Assembly (NCBI GenBank): GCA_964629825.1
Contig: CAZVUW010000016.1
Span: 1 to 41,259, forward strand
Direction: 5' to 3'
Length of the DNA stretch: 41,259 bases
DNA from: CAZVUW01 sp964629825
GTDB lineage: Bacteria; Actinomycetota; Nitriliruptoria; Euzebyales; Egibacteraceae
Shown: positions 7,616 to 16,400 of the stretch, piece after piece
Layout: each line of letters starts with the position of its first letter
How positions within the stretch are numbered: the stretch's first letter is position 1
Position numbers and translations under genes: made by a program
Notes under the pieces: generated by a model
Seen by the model: the letters and a program-made list of their open reading frames with translations, nothing else
Databases searched by the model: none
What the model was told of the DNA's origin: nothing

Positions 7616-9385
7616 CTACTCGTAGACGTGGAAGCCGCGGCCCGCCTTCCGGCCGAGGTAACCCGCCTTGACCATGTAGCCGAGCAGAGGGGCCGGGGCG
7701 AACCCGGGCTGGCGGAACTCCGCGTGCAGGGCGGTGACGATCTGCAGCGTCACGTCCAGGCCGATGACGTCCATGAGCTCGAAGGGGCCCATCGGGTGGC
7801 CGGCGCCCAGGCGCATGGCCGCGTCGATGTCCTTGACCGTCGCGTAGCCCTCCTCGAGCATCTTGACGGCGTCGTTCAGGTACGGGAACAGCAGCGCGTT
7901 GACGATGAACCCGGCCCGATCCCCGCAGACAACGCCGTGCTTGCCGATCGCAGCGGTGAACGCCCGTCCCTGCTCGAGCGCGGCCGGGTCGGTGCGCACG
8001 GTGTGGACGACCTCGACCAGCTCCATCGCGTGCACGGGGTTGAAGAAGTGCAGGCCGACGACGCGCTCGGGGCGCTGGCTGGCCATGGCCAGCTCGATCA
8101 CCGGAAGGCTCGAGGTGGTGGTGGCGAGCAGCGCCTCGGGCGGGCAGACGCTGCCCAGTTCGGCGAAGAGCGCCTTCTTGACCTCGAGGTCCTCGACGAC
8201 CGCCTCGATCACCAGGTCGCAGTCGGCCAGGTCGCCGAGCTCGGTGGTCGAGCGCAGGCGCCCAAGCGCCTCCTTGCGCGCGGCGGCGTCCACCTTCCCC
8301 TTCTCGACGGCGGTCGCCAGGCTGCGCTCGACGCCGGCGACGGCCGACTTGGCCGCCTCCGGGGTGCGTCCGCGCAGGACCACCTCGTACCCGGAGGTCG
8401 CGCAGGCCTCGGCGATGCCGGCTGCCATCACTCCGCTGCCGACGATGCCCACGCGCGCCCAGCCCTCGATGGCGGCGGGATCCGCCGGCTCGCGCCGGGT
8501 GACGGTCGCGCCGGTCGTGCGCGAGCTGCCGGGCCGCTCGTACTCGTAGAACCCGCGCCCCGACTTCCGGCCGCGGTAGCCGGCCGCGAGGAGGTGGCGG
8601 ACCAGCGGCCGGGGGGCGTGACGCACGTCGTTGAAGCGCGAGTACATCGTCTCCATGATCGCCGTGCCGCTGTCCAGGCCGATCAGGTCCATCAGCGCGA
8701 TCGGACCCATGGGGTGGCCGGCGCCGAGCCGCATGGCCGAGTCGATGTCGTCGTGGGTCGCGTACCCCGACTCGAGCATCTCCACGGCCTGGTTCAGGTA
8801 CGGGAACAGCAGCAGGTTGGCGATGAAGCCGGGGCGGTCCTTGGCCACCACCGGCGTCTTGCCCATGGCGCGGGCGAAGTCCTCGGCCGTCTTCACGACG
8901 TCGGGATCGGTGACGACCGTTCGGATCAGCTCGATCAGCGGCATGACCGGCGCCGGGTTGAAGAAGTGGAAGCCGAGCACCCGGTTGGAGCGGCGCGTCT
9001 TCACCGCCAGGTCGATCACCGGCAGCGAGGACGTGTTGGTCGCGAAGATGGCGTCAGGCTTGCAGGCCTGGTCCATCTGCACGAATGTCTGCTGCTTGAT
9101 CTCCAGGTTCTCCGGGACCGCCTCGACCACCAGGTCCGCGTCGGCGATGCCCTCGTAGCTGGTGGTGCCCGAGATGCGGCCGAACAGCTCGTCCGCCTGC
9201 TCCCGCTCCATCTTCCCGCGGTCGACGGCGCGGTCCAGGGACGACCGGATGCGCTCGTAGCCCGCCTCGACGCGCTCCGGGGTCACCTCCACGAAGGTCA
9301 CGGGCACGCCGGCGCGCGCCACCACCTCGGCGATGCCGGACCCCATCGTCCCGCATCCGATCACGCCGACCTTGGAGATCTGCAC
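7616..9385 (-). CDS. Tandem-duplicated 3-hydroxybutyryl-CoA / 3-hydroxyacyl-CoA dehydrogenase
   Basis: 589 aa made of two complete dehydrogenase units. Unit 1 (residues 1-283) has the NAD site GCGTMGSGIAE (10-20), catalytic His140 in GFHFFNP and the dimerisation domain ending GRKSGRGFYEYE. A linker (284-308) joins unit 2 (309-589), with GSGVMAAGIAE, His446 in GLHFFNP and GRKAGRGFHVYE. Both units keep the NAD and catalytic motifs. It oxidises (S)-3-hydroxyacyl-CoA to 3-ketoacyl-CoA with NAD in the cytosol, in beta-oxidation or the butyryl/ethylmalonyl-CoA route. The GTG start at 9385 has AAGGAG upstream. Fusions of about this length exist in actinobacteria, so the duplication is probably functional rather than an error. 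Confidence 0.94.
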   Translation of the reverse strand: MQISKVGVIGCGTMGSGIAEVVARAGVPVTFVEVTPERVEAGYERIRSSLDRAVDRGKMEREQADELFGRISGTTSYEGIADADLVVEAVPENLEIKQQTFVQMDQACKPDAIFATNTSSLPVIDLAVKTRRSNRVLGFHFFNPAPVMPLIELIRTVVTDPDVVKTAEDFARAMGKTPVVAKDRPGFIANLLLFPYLNQAVEMLESGYATHDDIDSAMRLGAGHPMGPIALMDLIGLDSGTAIMETMYSRFNDVRHAPRPLVRHLLAAGYRGRKSGRGFYEYERPGSSRTTGATVTRREPADPAAIEGWARVGIVGSGVMAAGIAEACATSGYEVVLRGRTPEAAKSAVAGVERSLATAVEKGKVDAAARKEALGRLRSTTELGDLADCDLVIEAVVEDLEVKKALFAELGSVCPPEALLATTTSSLPVIELAMASQRPERVVGLHFFNPVHAMELVEVVHTVRTDPAALEQGRAFTAAIGKHGVVCGDRAGFIVNALLFPYLNDAVKMLEEGYATVKDIDAAMRLGAGHPMGPFELMDVIGLDVTLQIVTALHAEFRQPGFAPAPLLGYMVKAGYLGRKAGRGFHVYE

Positions 9386-9457
9386 CGCGTGCTCCTTGCT
9401 GCTGGCTGCCAGGGAGGACGGCCCTAGACGAATGAAGGGCGCAGGCGCGGATTCTAT

Positions 9458-10264
9458 CTAGGCGGCCGCACCCAGCAGGATCCCGACGACGGCCAGCCCG
9501 TTGAAGGTCGAGTGCATCAGGATCGGCACCAGCAGCGTCCCGCGGCGGTTGTACGCCCAGGCGAGGTACATCCCCAGCGAGGCCAGGACGAGCAGCGCGT
9601 ACAGGCTGCCCTGGAGGTTGCCGGGCTCGTAGTGGGCCAGACCGAACAGCAGGGCCGAGGTGCCGATCGCGGGCCACGCCCCCAGCGGGCCGAGCAGCCC
9701 GCGGAACAGCACCCCCCGGAAGAACAGCTCCTCGGCGATCGGCGCCACGACCACCGCCGAGGCGATCACAAGGAAGCCGACCCGTCCGTCCTGCGCCGCC
9801 TCCCGGAGGCTCTCCTGGACCACCGGCATCTCCCCGCCGGTGAGCCGGGCGAGCGTGTCGAGGATCAGCGAGAAGCCGAGGTTGAGCCCGAGGAACGCCA
9901 GCGCGCCATGACCGAAGCCCGCGCCGACGTCCCGCCACGTCGGCCGGCGCCCGGGCAGGTCGCGCAGGCGCTCGCGGTGGCGCACGGCGATCCAGCCGGC
10001 CGCCGTGCCGCCGAGCACCGCCAGGGAGGCGGGGAAGTACACGCCGCGGGCCAGCTCGTCGTCGAGCAGCGCCTGGAGCAGCGCCAGCAGGACGCTGCCC
10101 AGCACCAGTGACAGGAAGAAGATCCCCAGCGCGTCGAGGAGCGTCCACGGCACTGGGGGAAGCGCGCCCTCGGCGCGGTCGTCGCTGCTGTTGCGGCCGT
10201 CACGGTGATCGCAGTCGTCCGGCGCGGCGTTCGGCGGCGGCTGGCGAGGGCGCGGGTCGTCCAT
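9458..10264 (-). CDS. CPBP-family intramembrane metalloprotease
   Basis: 268 aa with several membrane helices (about residues 42-65, 76-95, 117-138, 162-178, 196-210, 218-236, 247-264). The Abi/CPBP motifs are present: EELFFR (178-183), His211 in HYEPGN, and HSTFN (251-255). The family resembles Rce1/type II CAAX proteases; the bacterial substrate is unknown and some members process bacteriocins or regulators. ATG at 10264 was chosen over an upstream in-frame extension because a TACGGT box lies exactly six bases before it and the extension is only the mirror of the neighbouring kinase. The acidic N-terminus (residues 1-35) is probably disordered. Confidence 0.9.
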   Translation of the reverse strand: MDDPRPRQPPPNAAPDDCDHRDGRNSSDDRAEGALPPVPWTLLDALGIFFLSLVLGSVLLALLQALLDDELARGVYFPASLAVLGGTAAGWIAVRHRERLRDLPGRRPTWRDVGAGFGHGALAFLGLNLGFSLILDTLARLTGGEMPVVQESLREAAQDGRVGFLVIASAVVVAPIAEELFFRGVLFRGLLGPLGAWPAIGTSALLFGLAHYEPGNLQGSLYALLVLASLGMYLAWAYNRRGTLLVPILMHSTFNGLAVVGILLGAAA

Positions 10265-10270
10265 CGCTCG

Positions 10271-10276
10271 ACCGTA
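10271..10276 (-). promoter_or_regulatory. Leaderless -10 box (TACGGT) for the CPBP protease
   Basis: On the minus strand TACGGT is followed by six bases and then the ATG at 10264. This is the third case of the same box-to-start spacing in the window. Confidence 0.55.
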
Positions 10277-10310
10277 CCGCGCGCCGGGGCCGGCGAGAGA
10301 CGCGCGCCGG

Positions 10311-11402
10311 TCATGCGCGCGTGGCGGGCTCGGCGGCGGGGAGGCGCACCTCGAAGGTGGTGCCGCGGCCGGGGTCGCTGGAGACCGAGAGCCGCCCGCC
10401 GTGGGCGGCGACGATGCCCTTGGCGGTGTACAGGCCGAGGCCGGTCGAGCCGCTCGGCGAGGAAGGGCCACGGCCGTAGCGCGTGAACAGCCGGTCGCGG
10501 ACCTCGGGCGGGATGCCGGGGCCGTCGTCGTGGACGGCCATGACGGCCTCGCCTGAGTCGGAGTGGGCGCTGACCTTCACGCGCGTGGTGCTCGGCGTGT
10601 GCAGGAAGGCGTTGTCGAGGAGGTTCTGGACCACGCGCTCGATCTGGCGCCGATCGACCAGCGCCAGCACGGGCGGCCGGGTCTCGACCGACAGACGCTC
10701 GCGGCGCGCCGGGGCGATGGCCGTCGCGAGCTGGGCGACCAGCTCGGCCAGCTCGACCGGCTCGGTCTCGTCGATGGTGAGCGCCCCCGCGTCGAGGCGC
10801 GCAGCGAGCAGCAGGTCCTCGACCAGGCCCATCAGGCGGCGCACCTGCCGCTCCATGATGTCGAGGTACTCCATGCGCTCGGCGCTGGAGGCGGTGGCCT
10901 CGGAGCGCCGCATGGTCTGGACGAACGCGAGCATGCCGCCGAGCGGGGAGCGCAGGTCGTGGGTGAGACCGGCGACGTGGTCGGCCAGCCCCTCGCCCTG
11001 GCGGTGGAGGGCCGCCAGCTCGGCCCGCAGCACCGCAAGACCCTCGTCGAGGTCCTGCCGGGCCGAGCCGCACGGAGCGACGAGCCGCCCCCAGCCGACG
11101 ACCGCGCCGGCGTCGTCGTGCAGCAGCGTCGCGGGGCCGGCGGCCACCTCCAAGGTCCGCCCCGCGCGATCGGACAGGAGCAGCCGCGGGCCGGTCGCGT
11201 CTGAGCTGGGCGAAAGCGGGGCGAGGACGTCCGGTAGCGCACTGCCCAGCACCTCCTCCGCGGCCCAGCCGAACAGCTCCTCGGCGGCGCGGTTCCAGCC
11301 GCCCACACGGCCGTCGAACACCGCGACGAAGGCGCTCGGGCAGGCGTCCAGGAAGCGGGCGGCTAGGTCTGCGTCGACCCCCCGATCCCCCGGCTGCGCC
11401 AT
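10311..11402 (-). CDS. Soluble PAS-type sensor histidine kinase
   Basis: 363 aa from the ATG at 11402. Residues about 15-110 resemble a PAS sensor (FLDACPSAFVAVFDGRV, WNRAAEELFGW). A dimerisation helix carries the phospho-accepting His148 in THDLRSPLG. The ATPase domain shows the N box QNLLDNAF, G1 box DDGPGIP and G2 box STGLGLYTAK. No membrane helix is present, so it should sense a cytosolic signal. No response regulator is adjacent; instead a BTAD regulator lies just upstream on the same strand. The frame also extends to a TTG at 11438, but that codon sits inside a hairpin (11420-11440), so I prefer the ATG even though its distance to GGAGG (14 bases) is long. Confidence 0.9.
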   Translation of the reverse strand: MAQPGDRGVDADLAARFLDACPSAFVAVFDGRVGGWNRAAEELFGWAAEEVLGSALPDVLAPLSPSSDATGPRLLLSDRAGRTLEVAAGPATLLHDDAGAVVGWGRLVAPCGSARQDLDEGLAVLRAELAALHRQGEGLADHVAGLTHDLRSPLGGMLAFVQTMRRSEATASSAERMEYLDIMERQVRRLMGLVEDLLLAARLDAGALTIDETEPVELAELVAQLATAIAPARRERLSVETRPPVLALVDRRQIERVVQNLLDNAFLHTPSTTRVKVSAHSDSGEAVMAVHDDGPGIPPEVRDRLFTRYGRGPSSPSGSTGLGLYTAKGIVAAHGGRLSVSSDPGRGTTFEVRLPAAEPATRA

Positions 11403-11419
11403 GGGCGGCAGGATGGCCT

Positions 11420-11440
11420 CCTTGCACTTCGTGTGCAAGG
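11420..11440 (-). promoter_or_regulatory. 8-bp hairpin overlapping the kinase ribosome-binding site
   Basis: CCTTGCAC and GTGCAAGG pair perfectly around a 5-base loop. On the minus-strand RNA the 3' arm ends in AAGG and continues directly into AGG, so half of the AAGGAGG Shine-Dalgarno is locked in the stem. It lies in the 58-base gap between the BTAD gene and the kinase. Confidence 0.6.
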
Positions 11441-11460
11441 CCTCACCGTCCCAAACCGGG

Positions 11461-12189
11461 TCAAGCGGTCAGGGCAGCAGGCGGGGCCGCCGCGGCGACC
11501 AGCTCCTCGAAGCGACGGCTCGGGGCGACGCCCAGCTCGGCCGCCAGGAGGTCGCGGCAGCGCTCGTAGGACCGGCGGGCCTCGTCCAGGTTGCCCTCGG
11601 CCAGGTGCAGCTCGACCAGCACGCGGTGCGCGGACTCGCGCAGGGGCTCGGCGGCGATGGCGGTGCCCGCAGCGTCGATCGCCCGACCCCAGAGGCCCTT
11701 GCCGGCGCAGGCGCGCGCGACGGCCTCGAGGGCGTGCAGGCGCTGCTGCCGGTAGCGCTCGTGCTCGACGATCGCCCAGTCCTCGTAGAACTCCGGGAGG
11801 ACGTCGACCTCGAGCGCGGCGATGCTCGCGCGGGCCGCGAACTCGGGATCGTCCACGGCGCGCCGGGCCATGGCCCGAGCGTCGTCGGCGTCTACGACGA
11901 CGGCCTCGCCGAGCGCGACGTGCGTGCGGTCGGCGCGCACGAGTGCCGGCAGGATCTTCCCCAATCGCCACAAAGCGCTACGAAGCGATGCCGCTCCGTG
12001 CGCAGGATCCGCCTCAGCCCAGAGCCGGTCGGCCAGCGCCTCTCGGCGCACCGGACGGCCCGCCAGGGCGAGGAAGGCGACCACGCGCGCCTCACCCGGA
12101 GCCAGCTTCACCACGGCTTCTCCGGCGCTGACCGCCAGCCCGCCTAGGATCCTGACGTGGATCGTCTCACCTGACGCCACCGCAACCAC
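11461..12189 (-). CDS. BTAD-domain (SARP-type) transcriptional regulator
   Basis: 242 aa. Residues about 9-95 form an OmpR-like winged helix (VRILGGLAVSAG, RALADRLW-type wing, ASLRSALWRLGKIL). Residues about 95-235 form the bacterial transcriptional activation domain (DVLPEFYEDWAIVEHERYRQQRLHALEAVA, tetratricopeptide-like ESAHRVLVELHLAEGN). It is the size of the smallest SARPs, with no ATPase or TPR extension. Family members activate promoters by binding direct heptamer repeats; one such repeat lies at 12281-12298 before the divergent gene. Co-oriented with the histidine kinase. Start at the GTG at 12189 is the longest form; a GTG three codons later also fits. Confidence 0.9.
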   Translation of the reverse strand: MVAVASGETIHVRILGGLAVSAGEAVVKLAPGEARVVAFLALAGRPVRREALADRLWAEADPAHGAASLRSALWRLGKILPALVRADRTHVALGEAVVVDADDARAMARRAVDDPEFAARASIAALEVDVLPEFYEDWAIVEHERYRQQRLHALEAVARACAGKGLWGRAIDAAGTAIAAEPLRESAHRVLVELHLAEGNLDEARRSYERCRDLLAAELGVAPSRRFEELVAAAAPPAALTA

Positions 12190-12280
12190 CGCCCCCCTTG
12201 AACCGCCCCGCAGCGCTCCCCCTCAGGTTGGCGGCGTAGCGCACCCGACCGCGGCCGTCAAGGGTCGGATCCGCGGGCGC

Positions 12281-12298
12281 TCGTGACGGGATCGTGAC
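12281..12298 (+). promoter_or_regulatory. Direct heptamer repeat, candidate SARP operator
   Basis: TCGTGAC at 12281-12287 and an identical TCGTGAC at 12292-12298 are separated by four bases, giving an 11-bp period. This 7-4-7 layout is what SARP regulators are known to bind. It lies in the 132-bp divergent region between the BTAD gene and the 72-aa gene, 23 bases before the latter's ATG. No clear -10 follows, which weakens the promoter reading. Confidence 0.5.
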
Positions 12299-12321
12299 CC
12301 TGGGGCACGAGGCTGCCGGGC

Positions 12322-12540
12322 ATGGACTCCCCAACCACGGGGCTGGGGCCCGTCGGGGTCTGCGTCATCCGCGTCTGGTCCGAGCCCGGCTCGGAGGGGC
12401 TGCGGGCACGGATCACGGCCGTGGCCGACCTCGCCAGCGGTCTCGAGCACGTGACGGTCACGACGGAGCGCGCCGCCGTGATCGGCGCCGTGGAGCGCTT
12501 CCTGGACGCGCACGACGCCGTCAAGAAGTCGAGTCCCTGA
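12322..12540 (+). CDS. Small 72-aa conserved-looking protein, function unknown
   Basis: 72 aa, soluble. Its pattern (VCVIRVWSEPGSEGLRARI, then VTVTTERAAVIGAVERFLDAH) looks like a single small alpha/beta domain with a C-terminal helix, and I recall similar short actinobacterial proteins of unknown function. The ATG at 12322 has only a weak GAGG upstream. It is divergent from the BTAD regulator, downstream of a possible SARP operator, and convergent with the last gene of the contractile-tail operon. A link to that system is positional only. Confidence 0.65.
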   Translation: MDSPTTGLGPVGVCVIRVWSEPGSEGLRARITAVADLASGLEHVTVTTERAAVIGAVERFLDAHDAVKKSSP

Positions 12541-12582
12541 CGACCGCTGCCCGCGTGCGTGGGTGGCGGTGCCGCCCTGCCA

Positions 12583-12599
12583 GGGCCGTGGGACGGCCC
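12583..12599. terminator. Hairpin between convergent genes at the end of the tail operon
   Basis: GGGCCG (12583-12588) and CGGCCC (12594-12599) form a 6-bp stem with a 5-base loop, five bases before the metalloprotease stop at 12604 (minus strand) and 43 bases after the stop of the 72-aa gene. It could end both transcripts. The stem is short and has no T-run. Confidence 0.45.
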
Positions 12600-12603
12600 A
12601 GCG

Positions 12604-13443
12604 CTACGCCAGGCAAGCGAACGTCCGCGCCTCCTCGGCGAGCACCGCCAGCAGCGGGCGGGACTCGTCCCCATCGGCGATCGATATGCGGGCGAGCAGC
12701 CGCGGAGGGTCGGTGCGGAACGCCAGCAGCGATCCCCCGCGACGCTCGAACACCATCTCTCCCCACGTCCCGACGCCTCCGGGCTGCAGGTCGCGGAGCC
12801 GGGTCCCGGCCTGCACGGGCAGCGGGCTCACCCAGCCGGCAGACAGCCGCAGCGGCGCGCATGGAGGAGCGGGGTCGGCCCCTCCACCGCGATGGCCGCC
12901 CATGGCCATGAGGCAGTCCGCGCCGATGCGGCGATCCAGGTCGGGCCAGCCGAGCAGGAGGTGGCCGAGCTCGTGCGCGACCGTTCCCATGGGCGCGTCC
13001 TCCGGCACGACGGCGTAGCGCCGCGCCCAGCGCCGGCCACCCAGGTGGACGCCGCCACGCAGCAGCCGCCAGGTGTGCGCGACGAAGCCGGTGTCGGCCG
13101 GCGGGATGACCACCACGAGCTCCCCGAGCCGCGCCCGGTCAGCCGGGGCGAGGGCCGTCACGAGCTCGCCGACCAGAACCTGGCTGTTGTCGGGCGGTTC
13201 GGATCTGCCGCCCGCGGCCGCGAAGACCTCCCATCCGCCGGCCGGCGCTGACGTCGTAACGGGGCGCAGCTGGAACGCGGCACGTCCTCCGCTGACGGCG
13301 GCGAACCAGTCGACCGCCGCCTCGAAGCTCTCGGGTAGAGCACCCGGGCACAGCACCGGGACCACCGGCCCCTCGACCGGGGCCGGAGCGACCGTCACGA
13401 GCTCCTCCACGAGCGGCGGAGAGGCGGATGCGACTCCGCTCAC
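12604..13443 (-). CDS. Zinc metalloprotease (HExxH, M6-like), last gene of the contractile operon
   Basis: 279 aa, no signal peptide or membrane segment. The zinc motif HELGH (157-161) continues into LLLGWPD, the HExxH...G.PD form seen in M6/immune-inhibitor-A-like peptidases, with Asp168 as likely third ligand and LMAMGG (178-183) as a Met-turn-like segment. The N-terminal 100 residues are Pro/Val-rich and unassigned. The GTG start overlaps the stop of the 2592-aa gene as GTGA, so it is translationally coupled to the tail machine. The lack of a secretion signal in a protease of a mostly secreted class fits a cargo delivered or released by the machine, or a processing enzyme for its giant partner; the sequence does not choose. 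Confidence 0.85.
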   Translation of the reverse strand: MSGVASASPPLVEELVTVAPAPVEGPVVPVLCPGALPESFEAAVDWFAAVSGGRAAFQLRPVTTSAPAGGWEVFAAAGGRSEPPDNSQVLVGELVTALAPADRARLGELVVVIPPADTGFVAHTWRLLRGGVHLGGRRWARRYAVVPEDAPMGTVAHELGHLLLGWPDLDRRIGADCLMAMGGHRGGGADPAPPCAPLRLSAGWVSPLPVQAGTRLRDLQPGGVGTWGEMVFERRGGSLLAFRTDPPRLLARISIADGDESRPLLAVLAEEARTFACLA

Positions 13444-16400
13444 GCCGGCAGGATGAGCAGGTCGAGGAGCAGCTCATCACCGACGCGCACCACACGGAGC
13501 GGCTGCAGGACGTCGCCGGAGCGGTTGAGCGCCAGCCAGTAGCGGACGCGGTGGGCGAACGCGATGGGCTCTCCGTCCGGACCGGTCGCCGCTCCGCCAG
13601 AGGAGATCATCTCCCCCGCGGGGGCATACGCTCGCGTCCGAACGCCGCCGAGCACCGTGTCAGAGCGCGCACCGGCGACGCGGGCCGAAAGCAGCCACCG
13701 GCCGGGGGCCCAGCGGTGGACGGCCTGCTCGATGCCCGCGGCGTCGGTCGGCGGGCGGACCCAGCCGACGTCGAGGCGCTCGAAGGGCCCGCCGGGCACG
13801 GAGGCGGCGGCGAACACGGCCGGGTCGCAGAACACCTCGCGGCCCCCTTGCCCGGCGATGTAGACCATGCGGAACGTGCGCAGCGTCGTGGTCGGCCGCA
13901 GCTCGAAGGCGGGGTCGACGCCCGGTTCGAAGCCGAGCCAGCGGTGGGACGACCTGCTCGGTCCGACCGGTGGGATCGGGACGCCCGCCAGGGTGAACAC
14001 CACGCCGGGGACGAAGAACTCGATCGACAGGGCGCCGTCGGCTCCGACCGCGGCCAGGCCGACGCGGTTGCGGCCGTCGCTGGGCGTCAGCGTCCCGGTC
14101 GGGTCCCGCAGACGGGGGCCGAGCGCAGCGGCCACGTCGGCGGCGGACTGCCCCGCCGAGACCGGCAGGTCGATCACCTGGGTTCCACCGCCGGTCAGCG
14201 GGACCTCGAAGCGCCAGGCGGCGTCGGCCAGCGCTGTCGTCAGGGAGCCGCGGAAGCCGTTGCCGGCCCAGCCGCGGTCGTCGAGCGGCGCAGCGGCGTC
14301 GAGGCCGAGCGCATCCAGGACGGCGGCATCACCGGGGGCGTCCGGCGCCGGTGCGGTCACGCGGCCGGCAAGCCCCGCGCTCAGCGTCTCGATCACGATG
14401 GTCTGGTCCGGATAGGCGGCGGCGTGCCCCACGCCGGCCGCCGACAGGGCCGCGTCAATCCTGGCCGCCGCCTCGGCCGCCGTGAACGTCCCGTCCAGCT
14501 CGACCGTGACGGTGGCGGCCGGAGCCACGTCGGCGCCGGCGCCGTGGTCATCCAGGCGGATGCCCAGGGAGCCGCTCAGGTCGCGCGTCGTCGGGGACCC
14601 GCTCGCGTCGACGAAGGCGGGCAGCGCCACCGCGGCGCGGACGGCAGGCCCTCGGGACATCGAGCGGTCGAGGCGCAGCGCCGCGGGCGCGGCGGCCAGC
14701 GCGGCCGCGAACGACCCGGCCGCCCCCTGCGCCGGCACGACGGTCACCGAGGAGTCACAGCCGGCGCGCGACGACCGGCGCCCCTGGAAGACGGGCGCGA
14801 CGCCCCCGTCGCGCTGCACCTCCACGGCCAGGTCGATGCTGGCGTCCGCGACCGGGTCGGCGCCGAGCAACCCCCGGTCGATCACGTCTGCGTAGTCCGC
14901 GGCGGGGACACGGCGCACGTCCGCCGTATCACCGCTGCCGCTCGCGCTCGCCGGGTTCGGGACGCCGAGGACGGCGAACACCGTCGACACCGCGGGGTCG
15001 GTCAAGACGGACAGCGACGTGGCCACGCCCTCGGTCAGCGTCTCGAGCGCCAGATGCGGAGCGCCGGCGACCAGCACGGCCGAGGCCCGCACGCGCCACC
15101 CGGTGCCGCGCTGAAGCTGCGCCACCGCGTCGTTGACGCTCGTGACACCCGCGAAGGTCACCGTGAAGGTCGCGCCGGCGACCGTGATCCTCAGCGCCCG
15201 CCCGTTCAGGTCCGCGGCGGACGGCGGCAGCGCCATGAAGCCGAGCCGCGCGGGCTCGGCGCGCAGCACGGCCCGGACGGTGCGCGTCGCCAGGACGCCC
15301 GGTGGCTGGGTGACCTGCAGCTCGACGGCGTCGGGGCCGGTGTCGAGCGGCGCCGGATAGGCGAGGTCCACCAGGTCGGGACGTCCTGGCAGCGGGGCCG
15401 GGACGGTCAGCCCGTCCGGCGGATCGGTGATGCCGAGCGCGACGCCCTGGCCACCGCGGGCGACCAGCCGCAGAGCTCCGGTGGCAGCGCTCGCGTCGAC
15501 GGCCTGCTGCGGCTCCGCGGTCGTCCCGCGCCCGGCAAGCAGGCGGGCGGCGAGCTCAGCCAGCGTCACCGCGTCGAGGTCTTCCACCGAGCCGCCACCC
15601 GATCCCGGCCCGTTCGCCGGCGAGGTCGTGACCGTCGCGGCGAAGCCCAGGCCGGCCGCGGACAGCGCGACGCGGATCGACGAGGTCGCGCCGCGCCGGC
15701 GGCTCTCGAAGCGGAGGACGACCGATCCGTCGGACCTGGTCACCAGGCCGATCCAGGCAGCCGGGACCGCGATGGTGAGCGCGTCGACCAGCGCGGCCAG
15801 CGTCGTCATCCCGGCGTCCACGGTGACGATCACCGGCAGCCCGCCGTTGACGGTGACGGCCAACGTGCCGGTGAAGGCGTCGACGTCGGAATCGAGGACC
15901 GGGTCCGACTCGACCCACGCTCGCCGGCCCCACACCAGCCCGGCGCCCAGCACCGCGCCGCCGGCCTCGACCAGCAGCCAGCCGCTGGGCAGGCGGAAGG
16001 GCCCTCCACTCACGACCGCCGCTCCCCCGGCGGCGCCGGGCGCGAGCTCCGCGGCGAGGCTCGGCGGGTCCGATCGCAGGGTGACCGCTCCGCGCGGCGA
16101 GGCGACCGTCAGCGTCCCTCCGGAGACGGAGGCCGTGTAGTCGAGGCTCGGATCGCGCGTCGCGAGGGCCCCGACGGTGTCGAAGATGTCGGCGATCTCG
16201 GCAGCGCTGACCGCGGCGCCGTCGACCACGTTGCCGTGCCCGGCGACCTCGATGCCGCCGGCGTCGTCGATGCGGCGGCTGTCGAAGCCGAGGACCAGCA
16301 GGGCCGGCCTGCCTTCCAGGCGCAGACGCCAGCCGGTGCCGCCGCCGGGCGTGTCGATGTCCAGACCCGTGCCACCCGTCGACCAGGCCACGACATGGGG

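Noticed and set aside
11403..11438. Upstream TTG start for the histidine kinase
   Set aside because: The codon lies within the hairpin stem and the added residues are not PAS-like.
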